Below are positions 10,716-22,955 of a DNA stretch of 64,000 nt, piece by piece (positions within the stretch are counted from its first letter, which is position 1; every line of letters starts with the position of its first letter). Below the pieces are notes generated by a model. That model did not search any database. It worked only from the letters and a program-made list of their open reading frames with translations, and had not been told where the DNA came from. A program made the translations under genes and the position numbers. Source of the stretch: Blepharisma stoltei (taxonomy: Eukaryota > Ciliophora > Heterotrichea > Heterotrichida > Blepharismidae); NCBI GenBank assembly GCA_914767885.1, contig CAJZBQ010000056.1:496001-560000 (forward strand). The letters run 5' to 3'.

Positions 10716-12194
10716 TTAGTTAGTTACAGGCTCAAGTATCTTTGCTTGTCTAAATAATGCGTCCTCATCACATTGGAAATCTTGGGCCTTTAAATATTGA
10801 TATAAAATTTTTATTGGATGGAACACCAATAACTGCTGCTGATAGTTAGTTATTCTTTCTAATACGTCTGCAGTTGATTTATGTTTGAGAACATTTATTA
10901 ATCCAGATTCAAGCCTATCCTTTCTTCTTATATCATTTTGATTTAATTCCTGCCTCAATGCTAAAAAGCAAGGCACCTTGCAGGGATTTGTTACCATTTC
11001 TTGTCTTACTGCAGTGAAATTCGAGTCATAAATTTCTTCAAGTCTTTGCCACATCCCTCTATGAGTTGCACTTTTTTTAACTTCTTTACAAGTAGCGTCC
11101 AGAGCTCTTATGGTGTCGCTTTTTAAGGCTGAATTGATAATAAAAGGGCTTTCAAAGTTAAAAATTGCAGTTAAACACTCAGTTGCCACTTCTAAAAGCT
11201 TTTTAATAATTTTCACTCGATTATTCATATCAGATTGCGAAATAATTGCATTCAAAATCAGTCCTCTGCAGCCTGAAAACCTTTTAGAAATTGCTAAAAC
11301 ATTTGGTGCTAATGTTTCTCTATCATTTTTTTCCCAGTTTCTTGATAAAAGTTCACCAATTCCTACTGCTTTTAGCATGTCACTTTCTATCAATGATAAC
11401 TGTCTTGCAATTTCTGTTGGGCTTCATAACAAAAGTGGCTCCATTTTGAAGTCGATTTCTTTTGGAAGTTGAGGCGGAGGAGGCTCTCTTAAGTCTCCAA
11501 AAGTGCATTTATTTTCTTTTTCTTCTTCATCTAAACTTGCCAAAGACTGTAAAATTGGTTTACAATTCGTTTTAGTAAATGGATCCGTTGTAGAATCCCT
11601 TAAATCTTCCAAAAACCTCTGCAGCATTGCTTTAATTCCTTTTTGTTCTTTAAAATGCATAGGCCATAATTTTATTCACTTTTTCAATAAACTCGCTACT
11701 TTACTCTGGATGCTCCGAACTTTTTTTGTCTGGAAAGCTTTTAACTCACTAGCTGACATAAGAGGAGGACTCGGTACACTATGTCTCCATATTAATGCTT
11801 CCAAAAGTTCTTTAGGAGACGAGTAAATAGGAAACGTATAAAAGACTATATTAGAAAGCTCAGTTGTCCCTTCATCAGTGATTTTTTCAATCAGCTTCAA
11901 AAATGTGGCACCTACAAGCTCTTGATCAGGCGAAAATTCGACGTTACAAGGCAGGTCAGGCTCGTCAAATTTATAGACTGAGTCTTTACTTTTTACTGTG
12001 AAAATATCACGACAAAGTTCGCGGAAATGTTCTGGTAAGTATTCTAAGTTTCGTTCAAGGTCATCATCAAGGATATCGATAGGTTCTCCATATTCTTCTT
12101 CCATGCGGGCATTTTCTTCAATTAAGAATTGGAAGAGCTCAGTGAGATCCCTTCCATCTGAAAGCTTGACTTGGATATTTCCTAGAGAAGACAT
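10716..12194 (-). CDS. RasGEF domain guanine nucleotide exchange factor
   Basis: 492-residue protein with a C-terminal CDC25/RasGEF catalytic domain that would load a Ras-family GTPase with GTP. Seen in the second half: SPTEIARQLSLIESDMLKAVGIGELL (the classic 'P..iA.QlTl.e..lf..i...ELL' entry), NVLAISKRFSGCRGLILNAIIS, and a long helical C-terminus with SALKSDTIRALDATCKEV and VPCFLALRQELNQND. The N-terminal ~230 residues are acidic and helical and may be a RasGEF-N-like module. TGA-Trp codons at ~11661-11675 and ~11420 join three fragments. ATG 12194, stop TAG. It starts 34 bp from the end of the protease gene. Confidence 0.85.
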
Positions 12195-12228
12195 TTTTAT
12201 TAGGCGAAATTAACCTAAATAGTTAGAT

Positions 12229-13455
12229 TTAAAGGGTTGGATAAGATGGTTCAATATTGATCCCGCATATGCCTTTTGCAGCTGAGATTTGGATTCTCAC
12301 ATAGCCGTTTTCTCCCCAGCCTGCTCCCCAAGAGTTTTTGACGATCCAATAAGGTGGAGAATTGGTAGTGTTGTAGCCCACAACTAGGACTCCATGGTCT
12401 AGCTCTGTGCCACAGTTTTTGCTGATAATGCCTCCTTTATAGTATTGCCAGACGTATTGGTTAGCTTCAACAGCAACTGAAACTGGTTGTTGGGCAACTG
12501 CGCTTTGAAGAGCAGTTGGGTTTTCGGTTTGGACATTTACGTAGTTGGTGATGTTTGCTGCAATTAATTGCTCAGCTGTAGTGTTGCAAGTGCCTTGTAC
12601 CCCGGCATAGGGATATCTTTTTTCATGATATTTATATAAAAATGGTTTATTTAACATACTTTGGCGTATTCACTATAATAATAGATAATTTGATTCAAGA
12701 GTGATTCCATTCTTCATGATGAACTCAAAAGCATAATCCATAAGTCCACCATTGCATCCATTATTCCCAAAAGACACAGAGCAGTCCATAAGTTCCTGTT
12801 CAGAAAGTGAAACCAGTGAATTTCCTGAGATTTTCCAAAGCCCTTCAACTGCTCCTGTGGTCGAAAATGCCCAGCAACTTCCGCAGGCTCCTTGATTTTT
12901 GACCGGGGTTACAGCACCTTGTTGTCTCCAATCTACAAAAGTAGGAAGAGCTTGAACGCTTGAAAATTCTTGTTCTTGCCTCCTTTCACTACGAATAAAT
13001 TTATTTGGAGTATACATAGCTTTAAATTCGTCTCTGGTTAACTCTTTGATTCTTTTCTATATTAAATTTAAAAAAAAATTTAATAATAGTAAAAAAAATA
13101 ATCCTAAAATAATTAAATTGCTTAAGAAAAGTAGTAAGTCAGTGAATTGGTTTACTCCAAGCACCCAATCATTTTCTATTTGATTTTGCATTCTGATAAA
13201 GATGAGGTTATCTCTGAAAACTTGAAGTCTTTTTAAGTATTCATTGGCAGTATAAACTTTATTGTAATTTGATATGAAAAGTTTGAATTCTTCTTCTTCA
13301 AGCTGCATTTGGATAAGAACTGGAGATTGGTAAGATGATTTGGTAAACAAAAGAATTGTGCCAATAACACAAAGAGTACCAATAAGAGAAGCAGCAATTA
13401 TGAAAGACTTCTTTTTATTGCTGGAAACTGGAGATGAGCCCAAGAGGTTGTCCAT
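12229..13455 (-). CDS. Papain-family cysteine protease (cathepsin L-like) with membrane anchor, two germline insertions
   Basis: 352 residues after removing 13039-13134 and 12614-12685 (1059 nt, in frame). Seen: cytosolic N-terminus, one membrane segment ([21 protein letters not shown]), an I29 inhibitor propeptide ([22 protein letters not shown]...NQFTDLTRDEF), then the mature enzyme with catalytic Cys in [12 protein letters not shown], His in [10 protein letters not shown] and Asn in [13 protein letters not shown]. The first insertion splits NQFTDL/TRDEF and the second splits ESNY/PYAGVQ; both are highly conserved strings, so the junctions can be placed exactly. The product is a lysosomal or secretory type-II membrane-anchored precursor. 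ATG 13455, stop TAA. Confidence 0.92.
12614..12687. mobile_element. Short TA-bounded germline insertion, 72 bp
   Basis: TA at 12614-12615 and 12686-12687. The ends are weak inverted repeats (TATCTTTTT / TATCTATTA). AT-rich, with in-frame stops. Removal restores ESNYPYAG of the protease. Confidence 0.85.
13039..13136. mobile_element. Short TA-bounded germline insertion, 96 bp
   Basis: TA at 13039-13040 and 13135-13136. The ends read TAACTCTTTGATTCTTTTC and, reversed, TTACTACTTTTCTTAAG, a degenerate inverted repeat recalling the ACTC tip of the MITEs. The interior is almost pure A/T. Removal restores NQFTDLTRDEF. Confidence 0.88.
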
Positions 13456-13794
13456 TATTTATAAATTCGCCTACAACATGGCTGATTTCTTATGGATCAT
13501 TAGCTATAAGTTGAAATTTAATATTTCTTTTATTATTAATAGCTAATTTCCATAGATATTAAATCTGATATACATTTAGTCTGTAGCTGACCAAATTGAA
13601 GGTAATTCTGTTAGCGCGCAGCAGAACTCTACAAACCTTCTAAATTGTCGGTAGACAGTAAGTATAATTATCAATCAACAATTTTTAATAATTCTTTAGC
13701 TTAATTTTAATTTTTATATAATGCTAATATAATAAAAAACACTGATGATGGCGAAATTCTCTAATTTATCTCCAAAATTTATAAAAAGTTATAA
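13456..13794. other. Intergenic, nothing recognised
   Basis: Spacer between the divergent protease and Rab-like genes. AT-rich, with no open frame or repeat of note. Confidence 0.5.
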
Positions 13795-14402
13795 ATGGTT
13801 TCCACTCCTAATGAGTGTGATTATCTTTTTAAGCTAGTTTTGTTTGGAGACAGAGGGGAGGTAAAAGCTCATTGCTGACAAGATATGTTGATCAAGTATT
13901 TAATGAAGGATGCACTTCAATTTTGGTAGATTTTCGAATAAAAACAATTGAACTAGACAAGCAAATCTTTAATCTTCAAATCTGGGAAGCAGATTCTCGC
14001 TGACACCCTCTCAATAAAGCATACTTAACACATGCAGTAGGAATAATTTTAGTTTATGATTGCACTTCTGAAGAGTCCTTTAAAAATCTGAAATTTTGAA
14101 ATGATTTAATAAATGAGTACCCTCATAAATGTTTAACAAAAGTTATTGTAGGAAATAAGTGTGATAGAAATGATAAGGTCATAGAAAAATCCATGGGTGA
14201 AGAATTCGCTAATGGAATCAATGCTAGATTTTTTGAAACTAGTGCAAAAGACGATATTAATGTAAATGAGGTGTTTAAACATATGCTTTGCGAGATAAAA
14301 AAATTTGTAGATTGAATTGGAGATAATGCAGGAATTATAATAAAGCAATCAAAAGTAAAAGGAACAAAAAACTTTATGCATTTAATTGATAAAAGGCAAT
14401 AA
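13795..14402 (+). pseudogene. Divergent Rab-like small GTPase with a 1-nt frameshift in the P-loop
   Basis: The frame begins MVSTPNECDYLFKLVLFGDR, a typical Rab start, then shifts by one base at GAGGGGAGG (about 13850-13858) and continues GGKSSLLTRYVDQVFNEG. One extra G would restore GDRGGGKSS. Seen after that: G4 NKCD, G5 ETSAK. The G3 box normally WDTAGQE reads WEADSRW, losing the catalytic Gln, and the C-terminus (HLIDKRQ) has no prenylation cysteine. Four TGA codons read as Trp. Stop TAA. Total length is one short of a multiple of three. Either a homopolymer assembly error in a divergent Rab-like gene or a decaying copy. Confidence 0.7.
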
Positions 14403-14573
14403 GAGTAAATTTTAAATTCTTTCTGATCCCTTATTACAACTTCTAACTGAATTAAAGATGCTGAAATTTAATACTCACTATTAAGCAAGCATGTGCTTAA
14501 TATAAATGGCATTCTAGAGCAACTTTAAAATAGATATTAATAAAGAAATTTTAAGTAATTAAGAAATTAAAAG

Positions 14574-16559
14574 CTAAAAAGTTGTGCAGCATGCATTCTT
14601 GCTTGAATTTGAGCTTGCACTTTTAGCTTTGGAGAATTTATAAGACCCAGGAACCAAAGCAAGCTGTTTTATTGTTTCATCTGGAAGTAAGTCTCTTGGA
14701 ACTTTATCGCATTCAATTGCATAAATTATCTTCATAGCATCAATGCAGCCTAATATTTCAGGTTTATTTTGATAAAACGTATTCACCTCTTTTATTGTAA
14801 AAAAACTTCTACACTTAGCAGCAATTCCATAATTTAATCAATATTCTATTTCAGGGTCGTCTTCTATGGCGTTGATTTTATCCCTATTATTTAAGGCAGC
14901 AGTTTCTACTGTTTGTTTAATCACGCTTTCTCGTGCGCTTGGATTTAAGCCGAGAGTGTTGATAAGCTTTATTGCGTGCTTTTTAATATTATTGATGTTT
15001 GGGATGTCAGCTTCAAAGGAATAAACACTTTTGAGCACGTTGGCGAGAATAGGGGCTAATTCTATTGCTTGGGAAAGTGCTTTATGATTAGAGTTTTGAG
15101 AATTTGAGTCATAATTTTCATCAGAACTAATAATTTCAGCCTCTTTAAGGGCACTAAAGAGTCTTTCATGTAGAGCTCCACAATATTTTCTCATTTTCGA
15201 TGGACCAATTTCTATTTCAGGTATATTTTTAATTTCATTTGAGCCTGTTTCCACCTCGCTTGTATTTTGCTCCTCCACTATACCCATAGAAGACTTTAAA
15301 TGGCTAATTTTTTTTTCTGTCCTTTTTTTAAATTTTTCTATATCTTCAATGAGTTGTTGAATTTCTTGCCTCCCTTCTTCATTTGATTCATTGTTTTCTT
15401 GGCATAGAATGTTATTTACTTTTTGTGAAATTTTGGAACACCGCTTTTCAACTGCTTCAGATTTTTCATTAACCTCTTCCTGATACTCTTGATTGGTTTC
15501 TGCAGCAGCTTTAAGTTTCTCGAACTCATCTTTAAATTTAGCAGCACTTTTTTTCAGCCCAATAAATGCCTGCTGTAGTTGGTCATGGTCTTGATTTATT
15601 GTTTCGCTAACATTGACTATATTTTCTCTGTTAGTTCCTCTCTGCATATTATTGATAAGACGGTTTGCCTGCGCTACTATCGCTGTATTATAGCACCTGT
15701 TGAAATTCGCCATTTCTTCTCTTCTTTGTTCTTCCAATAGTGGATTGCCAAGTCCCTGTAGTGTCATAGTTATAGCTAAATTTATTGCATCCATACGCCT
15801 GCCTAACTGTCTGAGTGAAAAAAGTTTTCTATTCCATGCATCAATATGATCCCGCTTAAGCATAATTACTTTATCATAGCAACTCATTGCTTCTTCATGT
15901 CTGGATAAGTCAGTCAGAATAGTGCCCTTATAATAGTGCGCATCTAAATCATTAGGATTATATTTGACTGCTTCATCAAAGCATTCAATTGCTTCAAGTT
16001 TTTTCCCAAAAGAATCTAAAATTACAGCTTTCATATAATAAGCTCTACTAGTATCAGGCTTTAGTTTGACTGCTTCATTATAGCATTCAACTGCTTCAGG
16101 CAGTCTTTCAAGCCCGAAAAGCGCATTTCCCTTCATAAAGTGAGCTTCTCCGAGATCAGGCTTTAGCTTGACAGCTTCATTGGCGCATTCTAATGCCTCA
16201 AGATATTTTTTTAATTTGATAAATGCAGAAGACTTAGCAATATAAGCATGTGGAAAATCAGGCTTAAGTTTCAAGGCTTTATTACTAAACTCTATTGCTT
16301 CTAGTTCTCTGCCCATATCATTGAGAGTGTTCCCTTTATTATGGTAATAAATTGCACAGTCAGGTTCCAGTCTTATGGCCTCATCATAATATTTTAATGC
16401 TTCAGGTGATTTACTGAGCTTGTGCAGAGCGTTGCCTTTATTATTGAGGGCGCTGGCATAGTCAGGCTTAAGTTTTAATGCTTTTTCGTAGCAGTCTAGT
16501 GCTTTTTTGGGGGTCACCTTGTTCCAAAAAGCCATTGCCCTTAAGTTTCCAATGTTCAT
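14574..16559 (-). CDS. TPR-repeat protein, paralogue of the next gene
   Basis: 661 residues. About eight tandem TPRs (34-residue units of the type NKGNALHKLSKSPEALKYYDEAIRLEPD) occupy residues ~10-270. A coiled-coil segment (~300-430) and a shared C-terminal domain follow (AIKLINTLGLNPSARESVIKQTVETAAL, then LNYGIAAKCRSFF and PEILGCIDAMKIIYAIE). A TGA-Trp at ~14835 joins the last ~85 residues. The C-terminus is CCTTF. The same domain order, including the AIKLINTLGLNP block, is seen in the 17208-20878 gene, so the two are tandem duplicates. TPRs suggest protein-protein scaffolding; partners unknown. Confidence 0.85.
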
Positions 16560-17207
16560 GATCTTTAGAGTTGTTTTGACCCATATGCCTTGATTGTTCT
16601 ATAATTATTAAAATATAATAGATTCCCATTAAATTAAGTTACGTTTTTAGTGGTAACTCTAAGTATTCTAATGTTCTATAAAATCTATTAAAATGGTGAA
16701 TTAATCTCAAGACTTTGAAATAAAAATGGAGCCTTTAGGGTTAAACTAATTTTTGACTATTTTGAGTGGTCATTTGCTTTCATATTGATATAATATTGAA
16801 CGGGCTACTTCTTGCTCATAAAGTTTCTTTCTTATTTACTCTAAGCTTAATTAAGAATATTAATCCAAAAGTCAAAACTATGACGTCTTATTAAGAGTAT
16901 TATCTTTATGCAGTATTATATCAATTTCGGATATTGATTTCGCAACTAATCGTATTCCTTAATTTTATTGCTTTCTATAGCCATTACCTATGAAATTCGA
17001 ATCATCAAATATAAATATCTAAATTACTTTCGCTAAACTATGAATTTTCTAATTTGGCAAAACAAGAAAACATTATATTTTAACAAAATTTACTTTTGAC
17101 GTTCTGCAAATGCTGCTTTAACTAATATCAATCAAAGATTTATTAATTAACATGTTCAAAATATCAATAAATTTAAGAGTTATTATTATCAACATTTTTA
17201 TCAAAAG
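16560..17207. other. Intergenic between the two TPR paralogues
   Basis: AT-rich spacer. No open frame, RNA gene or insertion ends recognised. Confidence 0.5.
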
Positions 17208-20200
17208 TTATTCAAGACTTATCATTAAGTTCGCTAATGTCTCAATATCAAGTTCATACACATTGTGCCCAAGCTGCTCTAGCTCAATACTATAATTAAT
17301 TACTTTATAGTATGGCAAATTTGTACTAATGCTCAAGTGTTTAAGTAAGCCTGGCTTGTTTAGCAGGAAATGCTTATATTCTAAATTCTTTATTAAGAAA
17401 GCATTACAAGCACAAGATCGCTTTTTCTTTTGTTCAGTAATGGTTCTTGCTTTAGAGAAATCATAGGAAGCAGATGTTAAAACCAGAATACTAACAGTTT
17501 CCTCTGAAGATAAATCTTTTGCAAATTCATTGTGCTGGATTGTGTATAATATTTTTAAAGCATCAATGCAGCCTAAAATTTGATGATTGCTTTGATAGAG
17601 GTTATCTTCTATATTTACCATAAAAAAGTCTTTGCATTTAGCAATCAATCCTTTATTTATCCAAAGATTTACCTCAGGATTATGCTCGACATCGCAAATT
17701 TTGATTCTATTTCGTAAAGTAGAAGTTTCTGCTGTTCTTTTAATAACATTTTCTCGCGCATCAGGATTTAAGCCTAAAGTATTTATTAGCTTTACAGCAT
17801 GCTTTTTGATATAATGCGCTGATATTACTTCTGCAGCTTTAGAAAAAACGTTGCTAAGCATGCTTCCTATCATTGGAGTTAATTGTAATGCTTGGGAAAA
17901 GGCTGAAATTTTATAATTTTGTGTATCTATGGCAAGATTCCCACTATTGCAGATGATTTCAGCCTCCTTTAGAGAATTATGTAGCCTGTTATATAAGGCT
18001 TCATAATATTTTTTAAGTACATTAGGGCTTCTTTCAATCTCAGAGCAGACTTTCAAAGCATAAGGCTCTACTTCTTCCCGATTAACTTTTTCTTGATCTA
18101 CTTTCTGGATCAAAGATCTGAGATAACTAATTTCTTCTTCAGTAGATATTTTAAATTTATTCATATCATTTGTTAAATTTTGTATTTCTGAGTTCGACTC
18201 ATTATTATTATTTGAATTTAAGCAGTCCACTGCTCTTTCAACAATTTGCGAATGTTGGGCTTTAATTATTTTATACTGTTCATCAATTTCTCTTTTTAAA
18301 TCTGGATTTTCAGAAACCTCATCTTTGAGCTTCTCGAATTCCTCCTTAAATTCAATAGCGCTTTCCTGCAAAGTTGTAAGTTTTTTAAGTAATTCAATGC
18401 GGTCTTGATCTAATGTTTTGTTAATCCAGTCAATATTTTCATTGGAAAGTTTTTTATTCCTGCGATTTATGTGCACCTCTTTCATCAAATTATAAGCTAT
18501 ATTGAAATCTTGTAAGGCTTCCGCTTCTTGATTCAAGCTATTAAAAACTTTAGCTCGATCACAATAGTATAAAGGATTAGCTGGATCAATCGTGATTGCA
18601 GTCGTAAGATTTTCGATTGCTTCTTGCTTTTTACCTAAGTCGTAAAGAGAGACTGCTTTGTTGCAGTAAGACCCGGAGTCTTCAGGATTAATGCTAATGG
18701 CCTTGTTATAGCACTCTATTGCCTCCTCTTTCTTCCCTAAATGACTTAGTGAATAGCCTTTATTACAGTAGGCACTAGAATAATCAGGCTTGATCTCGAT
18801 TGCTTTATTATAACACTCTATTGCTTTCTCATGTCTAGATAGATCATTAAGAGTTTTTCCTTTATTATAGTAAGCGTCATAGTTTTTGGGCTCAAGTTCT
18901 ATTATTTTATCATAGCACTCTATTGCTTCAAGTTTCCTATCTAACTCGCAAAGAATATTACCTTTATTACAATAGGCGGAGACGTAATCATGCTTTAGTG
19001 CTATTGCTTTATTATAACAATCTAGTGCTTCTTCGTATTTGTTTAAACAATCAAGAGCATATCCTTTATTGTAGTAAGACATAGGATTATTAGGTTCGAG
19101 CTTAATTGTTTTATCATAGCAATCGATGGCCTCAAGTTTTCTTTCTAGATTACTAAGAGCAAACCCTTTATTACAGTGAGCATTAATATAATCAGGGTTA
19201 AGTTCTATCGCTTTATTGCAGCACTCTAATGCTTCCTCATATTTGCATAGAAAATTGAGAGCATTTCCCTTACTTGAGTATGGGATAGGGTTATTAGGCT
19301 CCAGCTGGATAGCTTTACTATAGCAATCTATTGCCTCAAGTTTCCTATCTAAACTGCTTAGAGCATTTCCTTTATTTAGGTAAGCATTAGCATTATCATC
19401 TTTAAGGTCTATTGCTTTATTGTAGCATTCTATTGCTTCCTCATATTTGCATGAATCATTAAATGCATTTCCTTTATTATAGTATGGGATAGGGTTATTA
19501 GGCTCCAGTTGGATTGCTTTACTATAACAATCTATGGCCTCGAGTTTTTTATCTAAACTATTTAGAGCATTTCCTTTATTCAGGTAAGTATTAGCATTAC
19601 CATGTTTGAGGTTTATCGCTTTATTGTAGCATTCTATTGCTTCCTCATATTTGCATAAATCTTTAAGTGCATTTCCTTTATTATAGTATGGGATAGGGTT
19701 ATTAGGCTCCAGTTGGATAGCTTTACTATAGCAATCTATGGCCTCGAGTTTTTTATCTAACTCATAAAGATTGTTTCCTTTTTTACAGTATGCAGCATAA
19801 TTAGGAGCAATTTCTATTGATTTGCTATAACTATCAATCGCCTCAATTTTTCTTCCTAAGCTATCAAGTATATTTCCTTTATTAAAGTAAGCGTCTGCAT
19901 TATTCTGTCTAAATGCTAATACTTTATCGCAGCAAATTAATGCCTCTTCATATCTGCATAGGTCACTTAGAGCATTTCCTTTATTAAAGTAAGCGGAATA
20001 ATTATTAGGTTCAAATTTTATAGCTTCATCGTAGCATTTGATTGCTTCAACTTTACTTCCTAAGTTATAAAGAGCATTTCCTTTATTATAGTAGACTGAA
20101 GCGCTATTAGGTTTATAACATTTAGGATGAATAGCATTTACAAGGAGCATCTTTTGGTTACTTAAATTCACATCTGACTTGGCAAAGCCAACTAAAGTTC

Positions 20201-20878
20201 ACCTAGCCAATACCCTCCTTAGCTATTTATTTACCAGAGACCAGCATAAGTAATATAGCTTCATTATAGCAGATTATTGCTTCTTCGTACTTTACTAAAT
20301 CATAGAGAACGTTACCTTTGCTACAGTATGTAACATAATCGGGATTAAATTTTATAGATTCGTTATAGCATTTTATTGCTTCAAGTTTTCTGCCTAAGTC
20401 TCTAAGAGCGTTGCCTTTAGTCGAAAAAGCTTCAGAATAATCGGGTTTGATTCTTATTGCTTCATTGCAAGATTCAATGGCCTCCTCATATCTGCCTAAG
20501 CTGTTAAGAGCATTACTTTTATTATTATAAGCTAAGGCAACATCAGGTTTTATTTTTATTGCTTCATTATAGTGTGCAACAGCTTCTTCTATAGCCTGAG
20601 CATGGTTTCAGCAAGAGTTTCCTAATAATTTCCAATGGAAAATCGAGTTGGCTTGTCCAGTTTAGGTCAAATTTCATAACTAAGCCACTTGCTGCTTAAT
20701 TTCTGCCATTTAAAGAGTTGTTTTTCTCAAGAGAAGTTGATCAAGCTAGCCATTTTTTCTGCAGAAAATTTAAGAATTTCGAGCTAAAACACATGTCCGG
20801 GCTAAACATTTCTTCTTCATATCGTCTATTACCTTCATTTATCCAATACACATGATCTTTAATTGGTTCTTCCGACAT
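17208..20878 (-). CDS. Large TPR-repeat protein with two germline insertions
   Basis: Start ATG 20878 (MSEEPIKDHVYWINEGNRR). Removing ~20623-20710 and 20114-20246 leaves 3450 nt, in frame, 1149 residues. The first junction gives NNSLGNSCWNHAQAIEE (one extra Leu if the alternative TA is used); the second gives NEAILLKPNSASVYYNKGNAL, a perfect TPR register. At least 20 tandem TPRs follow, several near-identical (EAIDCYSKAIQLEPNNPIPY recurs four times), pointing to recent internal duplication. Then come a coiled coil and the same C-terminal domain as the neighbour (AVKLINTLGLNPDARENVIKRTAE, NHQILGCIDALKILYTIQ). Without the junctions the gene looks like a shorter ORF starting at 20171 plus an orphan TPR fragment. 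Confidence 0.85.
20114..20248. mobile_element. TA-bounded germline insertion, 133 bp
   Basis: TA at 20114-20115 and 20247-20248. Contains stops in the host frame and has little terminal repeat similarity (TATAAC / TATGCT). Placement rests on the TPR register, which is restored exactly. Confidence 0.75.
20623..20712. mobile_element. TA-bounded germline insertion, 85-88 bp
   Basis: Right TA at 20711-20712; left TA at 20623-20624 or 20626-20627, both frame-preserving. It carries an in-frame TAA. Near its left edge is a short palindrome (TTTCCAATGGAAA). Boundaries are inferred from frame only. Confidence 0.6.
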
Positions 20879-21379
20879 TATTTATTCTATAATTTTTACT
20901 ATTAAAATTAATTTTTAGGTAAATTAATATTTAAAGAAGAAAAAATTTTAAATATTCAGATTAATAATTTTTTCGAAGTTGGGTCATTATTAATCCTAAT
21001 TTTATAATTACTATATAAATAATTAAACAAGAAAGAATAATATCACTAACAAATAATTAATTTAAAATAAGAAGAATAGTTTATAAGCTTAGAATACCTA
21101 TCTTAAAAAGTAGAAGAAATGTAGCAATCGAAGGATCATAGCATTTTTACGTATAAGGATCTCAAGCTAAAATATTCAGGAGCATTTTGCATTACTTTAT
21201 TTTATAGGTGGTGAAGCATTTAAGATTCATATTTCCAGAATATAGCTAAATTCTGATAAGCCATAATAATTATTAATAAAGCTTAAAAAATTAGTTTTTA
21301 TGGCAGAATATGGATATATATTATTTAAAAGCCTTGATATTTAATTCACATTAAATTCTGAGCTCAAAATAATTATAAA
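20879..21379. other. Intergenic, nothing recognised
   Basis: AT-rich spacer of 500 bp between the divergent TPR and casein kinase genes. Confidence 0.5.
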
Positions 21380-22363
21380 ATGGCAGAACTAAGGGTTGGT
21401 GGAAAATATATTTTAGGTCGAAAAATAGGGAAAGGGTCATTTGGCGATATTTATTTAGGATGCAATACCCAAACTCATGAGGAAGTCGCAATTAAATTAG
21501 AAAACATTCGATCAAGGCATCCTCAGCTCTTATTTGAATCAAAAATATACAGAATATTGCAAGGAGGAATAGGCATTCCAACAATCTATTGGTTTGGGAT
21601 TGAAGGCGAATACAACGTATTGGTGATGGATCTTTTGGGACCTTCACTAGAAGATCTTTTTTCCTTCTGCAATCGAAGATTTTCGCTCAAAACAGTCTTA
21701 ATTTTAGCTGAGCAAATGATATCTCGAATTGAGTTTGTCCATGCGAAAAATTTTTTACATCGAGATATCAAGCCAGATAATTTTTTGATTGGGCTCGGAA
21801 GAAAAGCTAATCAAGCTTATTTGATTGATTTTGGATTAGCTAAGAGATATCGAGATCCTCGGACACAGCAGCATATTCCATATAAAGAAGGAAAAAATCT
21901 TACAGGTACTGCAAGGTACGCATCTTTAAATACTCATCTTGGTATTGAACAATCAAGAAGAGATGATTTAGAAGGATTAGGATACGTTTTTGTTTATTTT
22001 TTACAAGGAACTCTGCCTTGGCAAGGCCTTCAAGCTTTAACAAAAAAAGAAAAATACGAAAAAATAATGATAAGTAAAATGTCGACAAGCATTGAAACTA
22101 TGTGTAAAGGGCTGCCTAACGAGTTTTTTATTTTTTTGAATTACTGTCGTGGGCTAAGATTTGAAGATAGGCCAGACTACTCATATTTAAAGCACTTGTT
22201 TAAAGAATTATCATTAAAAGAAAGCTATCAGAATGATTTTATTTTTGATTGGACTATATTAAATTCCGCAAAAAATATAGTGAAAGAAGAAGAAAAGAAA
22301 AAAATTAGCGAGATAGAAAAAAAATCAAACGGTATAAATTGGCGGATAACCCAAGCTTCTTAA
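21380..22363 (+). CDS. CSNK1: Casein kinase 1 family Ser/Thr kinase
   Basis: 327 residues, nearly all kinase domain. Seen: glycine loop [11 protein letters not shown], Lys in VAIKLE, catalytic [13 protein letters not shown] as [11 protein letters not shown], the CK1-specific [27 protein letters not shown] in place of APE, and the nuclear-localisation-like TKKEKYEKI. The C-terminal extension after the kinase domain is short (~35 residues) and Lys/Glu-rich, so it lacks the long autoinhibitory tail of CK1 delta/epsilon. No intron or insertion. CK1 genes are strongly amplified in ciliates, so this is probably one of many. Confidence 0.95.
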   Translation: MAELRVGGKYILGRKIGKGSFGDIYLGCNTQTHEEVAIKLENIRSRHPQLLFESKIYRILQGGIGIPTIYWFGIEGEYNVLVMDLLGPSLEDLFSFCNRRFSLKTVLILAEQMISRIEFVHAKNFLHRDIKPDNFLIGLGRKANQAYLIDFGLAKRYRDPRTQQHIPYKEGKNLTGTARYASLNTHLGIEQSRRDDLEGLGYVFVYFLQGTLPWQGLQALTKKEKYEKIMISKMSTSIETMCKGLPNEFFIFLNYCRGLRFEDRPDYSYLKHLFKELSLKESYQNDFIFDWTILNSAKNIVKEEEKKKISEIEKKSNGINWRITQAS

Positions 22364-22524
22364 TTAATAAGAAGATTAATCAATTTATTAAATAATTGAT
22401 AATGAGAAATTAAGAAGAAATTTTAAACTAGTGAATTATAAATGTGATGCATAATCAAACTCAAGTGATTCGATTAAGGATTTTAAATAAGTGAAATTAT
22501 AAAATTTTGATATTAAATTTCGAT

Positions 22525-22953
22525 TTAATTCATACCATCTCCTCTCACATCTCGGATTCCTTTGAACCCAGTTTGGCTTTTATTACTGCTATTTCTAGAG
22601 TTGTCCCTGCTACTTCCAGAGCTGCTTTGTTCAGATGGAGGTGCGTTTTGATTGCTTAAACTCGCATCTTGTGAATTTTTATTATAAAGTCACAGCAGTC
22701 CAGCTAGAATTAGACCCCACTTAATCCCAAACATAACCCCAGTTCCCACAATAACCAAAGGTCATATCATTTCCATCTCATATCCTCCCAACTGAATATT
22801 CTGTGACAAGCTCCCTAGTCTTCCATTTGTGCTCGGAAACAATTGAGAGTTTCCTCTTCCAAATGCACTAGCACTTTGCTGCCTAGAGCTCGTATTATTT
22901 CTACTGCCAGGAGCATCATCAGGCACTATTTGTCCATTAACTATTTTTACCAT
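22525..22953 (-). CDS. FAM241/DUF4605-like single-pass membrane protein
   Basis: 142 residues. The start MVKIVNGQIVPDDAPGSR closely follows the MVRILANGEIVQDDDPR signature of FAM241 (DUF4605) proteins; one membrane helix follows at ~65-85 (PLVIVGTGVMFGIKWGLILAG), with two TGA-coded Trp around it, then a Ser/Asn/Gln-rich tail. The start lies 2 bp after the stop of U2AF35 on the same strand, an extraordinarily tight spacing. The family role is poorly defined (ER or lysosome membranes in animals). Confidence 0.65.
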
Positions 22954-22955
22954 TA

